DNA of 64,000 nt, taken from Hibiscus mutabilis. Its lineage: Eukaryota > Streptophyta > Magnoliopsida > Malvales > Malvaceae. A program made the position numbers and the translations under genes. Of this stretch, positions 54,831 to 64,000 are shown one piece after another. How positions within the stretch are numbered: position 1 is the stretch's first letter; every line of letters starts with the position of its first letter. Below the pieces are notes generated by a model. That model worked only from the letters and a program-made list of their open reading frames with translations, had not been told where the DNA came from and made no database searches. The DNA lies in NCBI GenBank assembly GCA_019671005.1, contig CM033717.1, forward strand, positions 71,593,850 to 71,657,849, read 5' to 3'.

Positions 54831-55079
54831 AAAACTTTGATACACAAGCTGTGTAAAACTAATTTTACACAAGCTTGTGTATTTACACTATAAAAACTCA
54901 AATCCTAAATTTCTAACCTAACCCTAAAAAACTAAACCCTAAACCTTATACCCTAAATTTTAAACACTAACCTTAAATTCTAAACCCTACAACCTAAACC
55001 CCTAAACTCTAATCCCTAACCCTTAAAAATAAAAGCCATGTGTAAACTAAAGTTTACACAGCCTGTGTATTAAAGTTTT
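54831..55079 (+). repeat. Telomere-like MITE, family A (best-preserved copy)
   Basis: AAAACTTTGATACACAAGC at the left and GCCTGTGTATTAAAGTTTT at the right are terminal inverted repeats. A second copy of the motif, inverted (TTTTACACAAGCTTGTGTAT), lies 12 bases inside the left end. The interior is about 150 bp of AACCCTAAA-like degenerate telomere repeats with conserved spacing (CTAAACACTAACCTTAAATT). Confidence 0.8.
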
Positions 55080-55640
55080 TCCCTTTTCTTTATATATATA
55101 TATATTCAGAATTAAAATAAAAGTGACGATGTGTGAACGTTGAAAGTTACAAATTTTAAATTCAGGACCAAATCAATACAATGTGTAAACAATGAGGATT
55201 AAATATGTTGTTTTACCAATTTAAGAAACGGCCATATCATAGAAATCTTTCTATAAGAAAATCAACAAATCAAGTGATCATTTTATAACTTTTTGTAGTC
55301 GGATGACCAAAAGAGAAAAACACTAATAGTCGAATGATTATTTTTATAGTTTATCTTATTAGTTTTGTTATCATTCACCTGACTTAATTTGAATAAAGGG
55401 AAATAAAAATTTTACTTATTTTGAAGGAGATAAATAAATAAATTATAATTTACTCATCCTCATCATGCATATCATGATTACATCCTGAAGAAAAAACAAT
55501 GGAATTTATCATTGCAGTCTATGCTAATTAATTGTTCTTACCTCCAGATGTGGAATGAACCTGGAGATCCTATGTCTGCAACTATGCAGAGCCAAAAACC
55601 TTGTCCTCACTCTCAAAATTATGTTTATGCTCCTCTAGCT
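55080..55640. other. Spacer up to element B, no gene seen
   Basis: AT-rich; includes the right TIR of the 54198 element (about 55290-55358). The 100 bp before 55640 is less AT-rich (CTCCAGATGTGGAATGAACC) and ends with the TAGCT target site of element B. It could be a piece of host gene DNA; its right-hand continuation would be at 63915. Confidence 0.4.
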
Positions 55641-57893
55641 TGTCATAACCCGTTTTGACCCCAAACCCGAAAACCCTATTTATAACCTATGATCCGGCCC
55701 AAACTTGTAACCCAATAGCCCAAACTTAAAATTAAGTTCTAACATTAACTCAACCCGCCGCCGCCATTTTTTGCCGCCGCGCCGCTCACCTTCCGGCCAT
55801 CAACTCCGATAACCCTATCAACCCCAAACTAATCCCAAAACCCTAACCAACCCCAAAACAATCAAACCCTAAAATAAAATAATAACTTACCCTCACCCTA
55901 TCCTAAACAACCACCCACTGTCATCCACCATACCCTCACCCATGCCTCTGTCACCACCATACCGATCGACCATACCCCTATTTTATACCCATATCCCTAA
56001 AATTCGCTGCATCCAGATCTGCATATCAGATTAAAAAATGGAGTTGTTATTTGTTTGTAGAGGAGTGTTTATAAAACTCGACTCATGTCTGTAAAAAGGA
56101 AGTTTTTTTTGTTTCAAAAAAAAAAAAGAGAGAAATTTCAGTTCAAAATTTCTGTTATCTGAGGAGTTGTTCGAAATCAATAAAAAAGAAACTTGAGGGT
56201 AAAAAATAAATTTCTTTCTTTTCGAAACCAAATCTTTTTGTTTCTTTGTCGAAATAAAAAAAGATAACTAAATAAAGAGGTCTCGAAGTTTACCTGGTGT
56301 CGCCGTGACCACCGCCTGATGCCATTGGCCGGTGAACGGCCGAGCGAGGCAGCTTCCCACGAGCTGCGCCGTTGCGAGGTTGAGAGAATGAGAACTTAGG
56401 GTTAGGTTTTTATATTTTAATCTGTGTGAAAAAATAACCTATATCTTCATTTAAACTGATTACAAGAAATGACACCGTTTGGTCTCCTTGTTTTACTAAA
56501 ATGGTCAAATCGCGCTTAGGGTCCCCAAACTATCAACCCGCTTATTTTTGTATATGGTCTAATCTCACTTTTGGTTCCTTACCTTTCTGCCCGCCTCTCT
56601 CTTTGCCCCTTTGTTTCTTTTTTTCTTCACTTCTCGCACTCCAGTTTGTTTCCCATTTTAATTTAGTCATTGTTGTTATATTAAATTTAATTCTAGCACA
56701 TTTATTTTATTTTATTTATATTTCTTGCCTTATAATTTAGTTTTCAAGCATTTTAACCCTTAATATTTAGTTCCATGATGTTTCATATGTTTTATTTATA
56801 TCACGCCAATTTATGTTTTTTAGATATTATATCCTTTTTGTGTTTTAATCCATTTGTTCGTGCTATATGTCTTTTTACATGTTGTCTTATTTTAATTTAT
56901 ATGCTCATTAGTTTGTCTTTCGTTTGTTTGTTTAGTACGTTATGTCACATGTAATTCATAGAATATTTAGTTTTTCTTTATGTTTTTATATGTGTATTAT
57001 CTTGATCATGTTTATTCATACATATTTTGTTTTACGTGCATTACCATATGTTTAGCTTTGTTTGGTTACGATAAGTAAGTATTAGATTTGTTAGGTTGCT
57101 TTGTTTCTTAGGCTATATGTTAGTGTGAAAGATTGTTAATTTTGTCATGACATATTTATATTGTGTATGCATGTATGTTGTGTTACATATTAAGTTCTAG
57201 TTTTTATGTTTATAGGTTATTTTGTTAATTTAGTCTCATGCTTTGTCATATGTATATGTCATGCATGTTTTGCATTTGTTTTTATAAGTTCAAGTATGTC
57301 ATATTTAGTTAATTTTGAAAGCATGTCTCTTTCTTTTTATGTTTATGTACATGCTTTGTGATGTTATATCCATGTGTTTGATTATTTTTCTTTATTTTGT
57401 AATATTCATATTTTATGTTTTAATACCATATTAATGTGAATTGTATGTTTTATATTTTGCTTTTTAAGGTTGCATAATGGAATATAAGTTTGTCAATGCG
57501 GTGCCCTTTTATCCGAGCGTAAACGGGGCCAGTATCAGGCGTAGTGATGGTGGTTGGGCGTTTACTCTCGGATAACGGGGCATTTAAAATCTACTCGCAC
57601 TTATAACCAAATTTTAATTTAATCGCCATTTTAATCCGAAAAGTTTAATATTAATAAAGCGGTAATTATTAAAGTACCAATTTTGGGCGGTGTGGGGATG
57701 CTAATCTTTCCCCATCCGTAACCGACTCCAGAACCCGACATTTTGAAATCTCTGGTTTTTACGGTGTCTGGTCCACCTTGAGTGGCCGGTGGCGAGTCCA
57801 TTTTTAAATAAAATATGTTTTTTTTTAAATCCCACGGAAGACATCATTTCCAAAATAAAAACACATTTTTTTAGCGAGAGGGACATCGCTACA
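55641..57893 (+). repeat. Element B 5' LTR
   Basis: This LTR is 2253 bp. It begins with C-rich AACCCTAACC-type sequence and a CCGCCGCCGCC stretch near 55758, then a GC-richer block (56290-56400), then T-rich ATGTTTTATTTATAT repeats (56700-57460). The last 420 bp match element A's LTR end, including the stem-loop 57509-57575. Confidence 0.85.
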
Positions 57894-57895
57894 GA

Positions 57896-57915
57896 TGGCG
57901 ACTCCGCTGGGGACA
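57896..57915 (+). promoter_or_regulatory. Element B primer-binding site
   Basis: TGGCGACTCCGCTGGGGACA starts two bases after the LTR end, matching element A's site except for two bases. Confidence 0.75.
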
Positions 57916-59880
57916 TTTTTTGGTTTTCAAAAACAAATGAGAGTCAAGCTTTTTCAAATAATTACTGCTTTAGTAATATTAGAAGTTCCGGATTAAAGTG
58001 ACTATTAAAGTAATATTCGGTTATAATTACGCGTTTATTTTAACGCATTTAAAATTTAGCATATAAAACAGTCCTTTTTAAGTGAGGGGAAAACGTTAAT
58101 GCTTTCGTGAGGATATCGTTCCTCCGTGTAGGCCTAGCAAGTACCTTCGGGGCTCGAGTACCTTATGCTTTCGTAAGGATATCGTCCCTTCGTGCAGGCA
58201 TAAGCGAATGGGTCCCCCTAAATTGAACCCGGTTGAAAGGAGCCTATAATGGGTGATGACCGGGGGGCTTGCTACTCTTAGTAGGGGATAACAAGGACAA
58301 TTTGGGTATCTCTTAGCACCAAAACTGCATGTAGAGAACATATAGAAACCCACCCCTTTAGAGCCATGCGGATAACCTAGGTGTTTTAGACGGGATGTAA
58401 ATAGGGTTGTTTTGTTTGTTTATCGTATTTAATTTGCCCTTTTTTTGTTATTTATTTTATCCGATACTGACTCATTTTCTTTTTTGTTTTACCCTTTTTT
58501 TGCATACATCATTGCATTTGCATTACATTGGGGTGTTGGTTCAAGTGGTTTACCCGATCAGAAATCTTTCATTTTTACCCTAATTTCAAATTGACCTATT
58601 TTTGTGATCACATCATATCTGCTCATTTTGGCATTCATTGTATGGCATATCATAACACTTTAATTTTTTGCATTTTAACAGCATGAAATGCTGATTTACG
58701 ATTGGTTCTCAATTTGAAAAATTATCATTGGGAGAAAATCTAGCACTCTAGATATCAAGGCAATATTTAAAGTTGCAAATGAATCCCGTGAGTTCGGAAA
58801 GTTGAGCCACAAGAACCATTTTTGAATCAGTACTTTCGCATCTAAGACACGCACCTCACATTTACATGCATACATTTTGAAAATTTTAAAGTCGGTCCCC
58901 GGGTTACCCCATTAAATGCAATGGAGTTGGTTAATCTAGCACCTTACAGAGGCTCTTACAAGAGTTTGATCTTGGGGCATGTCCAAAAGCACCCTCCACA
59001 TCTTTTACAAAAATTGTGCCCCTAACAATGCCTCAGTCTGGGGGCATTCTTTGCCAAGGTCCAGCCTTCATTGCCAAGTCAAACCCTTGCACCCCTGAAA
59101 TGTCTATATTGATCACAGTCTGCAAAATTGCACCCAATCCAAAAAATAATGAGCTGTCATGAACCAACACAATTTATAAACCCAACTTAGGGGGAAACAA
59201 AATGTGCACCAGAGTTTGAAATTTGCTACAAGAGTAGTTTCAGACAATGGCATAGAACGAACAAGTTTTGGGACATGCACCCAGATGAAAGCTAATTCAA
59301 AAAAAGGTGATCGAACCCAGGACAAAGTCGGGGCACCGCCGCATGAAAAAACGAAGATCCTGACGGGACCAGTGAGGAGTCAGGGGCATCCTTTTGAGGA
59401 TCGAAAAAAATCATGTCACATTAATGCATGTAGTTGCATTTATCTTGCATGGAATCATTTTTGCATACGTCATATATTTAGATTAAGTGCATACACCAAA
59501 ATCACCATGCATTTAGGGTAGACACATGCATTTAGACATAAAATTAGATACATTTATGCAATCTTGCTTGTACATAACAGGTCTACAGAAAAGACCGAGT
59601 ACCCTCAACATGGGGGCAATGACAAGAGGGCCAACCCTAGTCTTGAAGGAGGCCAAACACGAAGAAGATGCTGAAAAACCTAAAATAAAAGGTATCAGCG
59701 GCAAAATCATTGACAATTACTGACCAATGTTTTTTCTTTTGTAGGACTTTATTCCTCCGAAGATGGTGTGACGGACATCAACATTCTCCCGATTTTTACT
59801 ATTGCCAATAGAAATTCTTTTCAGACCCTACCCTCTGTCAATAGAAAAGCAGCATAAATTTTTCTAGACATTGTCTCGCT
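57916..59880 (+). other. Element B internal region shared with element A
   Basis: This segment parallels 7958-9860 with small indels, for example GATCTTGGGGCATGTCCAAA and GGGGGCATTCTTTGCCAAGG in both. Stops interrupt every frame. The antisense frame 58353-58096 is conserved in both elements, but only because the DNA is; no domain was recognised. Confidence 0.6.
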
Positions 59881-61390
59881 GTTAGTAGCACAGTCATCCA
59901 ACATCTTGCAAATCATGCCTCCGTCAGTGGTGGTACGCCAACTTAATGTAGATCTTGCCTCCGTCGGTGGTGTTGCAAATCAAAGTTTCCATCCGGATCA
60001 TGTCTCTCCGTCAGTGGTGTAGCTGGTCTCACATTTTGCTGATCTAGTCTCTCTGATAGTGGTGTAGCAGATTAAATCCTATCCAGATCTTGCCTCCGTC
60101 GGTGGTGTTGCAAATCAGATTTTCCATTCGGCCCTACCTCTCCGTTGGTGGTGTAGCGGGTCTCACATTTTACTGATCTAGTTTCTCTGTCAGTGGTGTA
60201 GCAATCAAATCATCTCTAGGTCTTGCCTCTTCGACGGTGTTATAGCTAGACCAAACTTTTCCTTGGAATTTGTTTTTTAGTTACAAGAAAAAGATCAAAA
60301 AATCAAGAAAAAATCAACAAAAAAACGAAAAACAAACAAAAACAAAAACAAAAACAAAAGAAGAAAAAATAGAAAAAGTCGAAAAAGAAAAAAAGAAAGA
60401 AAAAATATTCAAGTGTTATCTGATCATGTCCCTCCGTTGATGGTGTGGCCGTGTTCAAATTGATGTCATCCGATTATGCTTTTCCGTTGAGGGTCTAGTG
60501 GAGTCCAAATGTTGAAATACGATCTTATCTCTCCGTTGATAGTGTGGATAGATCCAACAAACATAAATCTTCGGTTCTGCCTCTTCGTCGGTGATGTAGC
60601 TAGACCAAATTTGCCAAATTCCGATCATGCCTCTTCGTCAGAGTCGTAGTTTGATCGCAAAGAAATCAACTATCTGATCATGCCTCTTCGTCGGTGTCGT
60701 AGCTAGATCAAATCTTCAGACCATGCCTCTTCGTCAGTGTTGTAGCTTGGTCAAATATAACTTTCAGTTCTGCCTCTTCGACGGTGTTGTAGCTGAACCA
60801 AATTCGCCAAATTCCGATCATGCCTCTTTGTCAGAGTCGTAGCTTGATTGCAAAGAAATTAACTATCCGATCCTGCCTCTTCGTCGGTGTCGTAGTTGGA
60901 CCAAATCTTCAGACCTTGCCTCTTCGTCGGTGTTGTAGCTGAACCTAATTCACTAACTTCCGGTCTTGCCTCTTCGTCGGTGTTGTAGCTAGACCAAATT
61001 CATTAACTCTTGATCCTGCCTCTTCGTCGCTGTCGTAGCTGGATCAACATTACTAACTTTAGACCATGCCTCTTCGTCGGAGTTGTAGTTTGGTCAAAAT
61101 TTACCAACTTTCAAGTTTTATCAATGTTGTATCTAAAAAAAGAGAAGAAAAAAAAAAAAAAAAGAAGAAAAAGAGAGCAAAATGAAAAAAGTAGAAAAGG
61201 AAAACAAAGAAGAAAAAGAAAAAGAGAAAAGGAAGAAGTTGTCAGTTTTCTGGTCTTGTCTCTTCGTCAGAGTTGTAGCTAGATCAGACATCAGGACTTT
61301 CATCCATCGGTCTTGCCTCCTCGTCACTGTTGTAGCTGGATCGAATTTTGTAGACCATGCCTCTTCGTCGGTGTTGCAGCTGGGTTAAAC
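59881..61390 (+). repeat. Tandem array of hairpin units with covarying stems, element B
   Basis: The same unit as in element A, with the same rule. GATCA pairs with TGATC (about 60627-60656), GACCA with TGGTC (about 60719-60752), GGTCT with AGACC (about 60962-60995), GATCC with GGATC (about 61012-61045) and GACCA with TGGTC (61062-61095). A few units break the rule, notably one near 60914 where GACCT is matched with GAACC. That looks like a deletion fusing two neighbouring units that in element A are separate (GACCT/TGGTC and GGTTT/GAACC). Purine tracts at 60280-60410 and 61133-61235 interrupt the array. Confidence 0.8.
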
Positions 61391-61649
61391 TCTCTTTAGG
61401 TATTAGCTTATTATCAATAATGTAGCAAGTTGGACTCATTTTGCTTCCCCAACAGACAACCCCCTATTTTGAAGATTTTGCTTCCCAAGAATGACAAGGT
61501 AGATCAACCAAGACAAGAAAGAAGACCTGCATCAAAGAGAAAGAAGATCTACAGAAGAACGAAGACGTACGTCAAGAGGAGAAGCCTAGCCGGATCGGAC
61601 CAAAACGGGTCATTCTTAGTCTTCGCTCTATATTCTGTTACACAACAAT

Positions 61650-61666
61650 GAGCAAAGAGGGGCAAC
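61650..61666 (+). promoter_or_regulatory. Element B polypurine tract
   Basis: GAGCAAAGAGGGGCAAC directly before TGTCATAACCC of the 3' LTR, identical to element A's tract. Confidence 0.75.
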
Positions 61667-63909
61667 TGTCATAACCCATTTTGACCCCCAAACCCGAAAA
61701 CCAGTTTATAACCCATGACCCGGCCCAAACTTGTAACCCAATAGCCCAAACCTAAAACTAAGCCCTAACCCTAACTCAATCCGTTACCGCCGTGCCGCTC
61801 ACCTTTCGGCCATCAACTCCGGTAACCCCTATCAACCCCAAACTAATCCTGAAACCCTAACCAACCCCCAAAACAATCAAACCCTAAAATAAAATAATAA
61901 CTTACCATCACTCTATCCTAAACAACCACCCACTGTCATCCACCATACCCTCACCCATGCCTCTGCCACCACCATACCGATCGACCATACCCCTATTTCA
62001 TACCCATATCCCCAAAATCCGCTGCATCCAGATCTGTATATTAGATTAAAAATGGAGTTGTTATTTGTTTGTAGAGGAGGGTTTATAAAACCCGAATCAT
62101 GTCTGTAAAAAGGAAGTTTTTTTGTTTATAAAAAAACAAAAAAAAAAGAGAAATTTCAGTTCAAAATTTCTGCAATCTGAGGAGTTGTTCGAAATCAATA
62201 AAAATAAACTTGAGGGTAAAAAAAATTTCTTCTTTCTTTTCGAAACCAAATCTTTTTGTTTCTTTATCGAATTAAAAAGGGATAACTAAATAAAGAGGTC
62301 TCGAAGTTTGCCTGGTGCCGCCGTAACCACCGCCGTGAGGCCATTGGCTGGTGAACGGCCGAGCGAGGTAGCTTCCCACGAGCTGCGCCGTTGCGAGGTT
62401 GAGAGAATGAGAACTTAGGGTTAGGTTTTTTTATTTTAATCTGTGTGAAAAAATAACCTATATCTTCATTTAAACTGATTACAAGAAACAACATCGTTTG
62501 GTGTCCATGTTTTACTAAAATGGTCAAATCGCGCTTAGGGTCCCCAAACTATCAACTCGCTTATTTTTGTATATGGTCTAATCTCGCTTTTGGTCCTTAC
62601 CTTTCTTCTCGCCTCTCTCTTTGCCCCTTTGTTTCTTTTTTTCTTCACTCTCTCGCACTCCAGTTTGTTTCCCATTTTAATTTAGCCACTGTTATTATAT
62701 TAAATTTAATTCTAGCACATTTATTTTATTTATATTTCTTGCCTTATAATTTAGTTTTCATGCATTTTAACCCTTAATATTTAATTCCATGATGTTTCAT
62801 ATGTTTTATTTATATCATGCCAATTTATGTTTTTTTTTAAATATTATATCCTTTTCGTGTTTTAATCTATTTGTTCGTGCTATATGTCTTTTTACATATT
62901 ATGTCTTATTTTAATTTATATGCTCATTAGTTTACCTTTCGTTTGTTTGTTTAGTACGTTATGTCACATGTAATTCATAGAATGTTTAGTTTTTCTTTAT
63001 GTTTTTATATGTGTATTATCTTGATCATGTTTATTCATGCATATTTTGTTTTACGTGCATTATCATATGTTTAGCTTTGTTTGGTCACGATAAGTAAGTA
63101 TTAGTTTTGTTAGGTTCGCTTTGTTTCTTAGGCTATATGTTAGTGTGAAAGATTGTTAATTTTGTCATGACATATTTATATTGTGTATGCATGTATGTTG
63201 TGTTACATATTAAGTTCTAGTTTTTATGTTTATAGGTTATTTTGTTAATTTAGTCTCATGCTTTGTCATATGTATATGTCATGCATGTTTTGCATTTATT
63301 TTTATAAGTTAGTATGTCATATTTAGTTAATTTTGAAAGCACGTCTCTTTCTTTTATGTTTATGTACATGCTTTGTGATGTTATATCCATGTGTTTGATT
63401 ATTTTTCTTTGTTTTGTAATATTCATATTTTATGTTTTAATACCATATCAATGTGAATTGTATGTTTTATATTTTGCTTTTTAAGGTTACATAATGGAAT
63501 ATAAGTTTGTCAATTCGGTGCCCTTTTATCCGAGCATAAACAGATCCAATATTAGGCGCAGTGATTGTGGTTGGGCGTTTACTCTCGGATAACGAGGCCT
63601 TTAAAATCTACTCGCACTTATAACTAAATTTTAATTTAATCGTCACTTTAATCCGCAAAATTTAATATTAATAAAACAGTAATTATTAAAGTACCAATTT
63701 TGAGCGGTGTGGGGTGCTAATCCTTCCCCATCCGTAACCGACTCTCGAACCCGACATTTTGAAATCTCTGGTTTTTACGGTGTCCGGTCCACCTTGAGTG
63801 GCCAGTGGCGACTCTATTTTTAAATAAAATACGGTTTTACTAAATTCCCAAAGAAGACATCATTTCCAAAATAAAAACACATTTTTTTAACGAGAGGGAC
63901 ATCGCTACA
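61667..63909 (+). repeat. Element B 3' LTR
   Basis: This LTR is 2243 bp and aligns with 55641-57893 along its length with scattered substitutions and short indels. The stem-loop is at about 63526-63592 with a weakened loop sequence (AGATCCAATATTAGG in place of GGGGCCAGTATCAGG). Confidence 0.85.
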
Positions 63910-64000
63910 TAGCTTACAACGCTCATGGTGTCAAATGTCAACAGCTTCTTCAACTTTTGGTTTGGTCCTAGGTCGCCCACATCTTCTTACATCTTTACTT
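63910..64000. other. Host DNA right of element B
   Basis: Begins with the TAGCT duplication; CTTACAACGCTCATGG and following 75 bases continue the sequence interrupted at 55640. Too short to identify. Confidence 0.6.

Larger units (their letters stand above)
54198..55358. mobile_element. MULE-like element with about 70-bp TIRs holding two telomere-like MITEs
   Basis: The left end GGTAAACTACAAAAATAGTC, ACCCAATTATTTGCAC, TTTTCTCTTCTGGTCAC matches the complement of the right end (GTGACCAAAAG-like to TATTTTTATAGTTTATC) for about 70 bp with some mismatches. The TIR start resembles that of the Pack-MULE-like element (GGGTAAACTA). Inside are a unique segment (54270-54545), a reversed family A copy (54553-54795) and a direct one (54831-55079). 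The unique segment gives a 78-codon frame without a known domain; it might be captured host DNA. A clear target duplication was not found. Confidence 0.5.
55641..63909 (+). mobile_element. Non-autonomous LTR retrotransposon, element B (8.3 kb)
   Basis: LTRs of about 2.25 kb (55641-57893 and 61667-63909) start TGTCATAACCC and end ACATCGCTACA. A perfect TAGCT target duplication flanks it (55636-55640 and 63910-63914). The primer-binding site (57896) and polypurine tract (61650) match element A. The 3.8 kb interior shares sequence with element A but has no gag-pol. It carries the same hairpin-unit array (about 59900-61390). The LTR's right third, from about 57470, is like element A's, but the left two-thirds are unrelated. 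The intact duplication and similar LTRs point to a fairly recent insertion. Confidence 0.9.

Noticed and set aside
1..64000. tRNA and rRNA genes
   Set aside because: No cloverleaf-like A and B box pair or rRNA signature was seen by eye; the only tRNA-related sequences are retrotransposon primer sites. A tRNAscan run would settle it.

Overview
The window looks like nuclear DNA of a flowering plant, most likely a eudicot. It is very AT-rich. Its genes have short exons with GT-AG introns and encode plant-specific families (GRAS/SCL3, NPH3, L-type lectin, ACR-type ACT-domain protein, chloroplast atypical SDR). Much of the space between genes is LTR retrotransposons and MITEs. A malvid such as a cotton relative is possible, but nothing read here proves the species.

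Genes, left to right. (1) Minus strand, 1-2992: the 5' seven exons of a plastid NAD(P)-binding atypical SDR/NmrA-like gene that runs off the left edge. A broken defensin-like exon lies antisense in its first intron. (2) Plus, 22811-24229: a full intronless SCARECROW-LIKE 3 GRAS regulator (472 aa). (3) Minus, 24713-29105: a seven-exon plant coiled-coil gene with an in-frame TAG at codon 4. (4) Plus, 36339-40047: a four-exon BTB/NPH3 protein (637 aa). (5) Minus, 41971-47849: a seven-exon THUMP-domain protein (400 aa) with a 1.86 kb Tourist-like element in intron 5. (6) Minus, 52945-53318: a two-exon, 102-aa coiled-coil protein. The genes are unrelated to each other and show no clustering by pathway.

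Mobile DNA. Two related non-autonomous LTR retrotransposons (A, 6760-13358; B, 55641-63909) share primer-binding site, polypurine tract, U5-side LTR sequence and internal DNA, but have different U3 halves. Neither has a recognisable gag-pol. Each carries a tandem array of about 34-nt units whose flanking 5-mers change together so that they stay complementary; this is the most unusual structure in the window. A deleted Copia-type element (17430 to about 20262) keeps a frameshifted gag and an LTR with a dense array of TATCGATA-like palindromes.

The strongest gene-capture case is a Pack-MULE-like element (48002-49682) with terminal inverted repeats of about 225 bp. It holds pieces of an L-type lectin gene and of an ACT-domain (ACR) gene, the latter with its intron. 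A family of 200-250 bp MITEs has TGATACACAAGCTGTGTAAA-type ends and a degenerate telomere-like (CCCTAAA) interior. It recurs at least eight times, and one copy is split by a Tourist-like insertion with a perfect TTA target duplication. All family names rest on reading the sequence and memory of the families; no database search was run.
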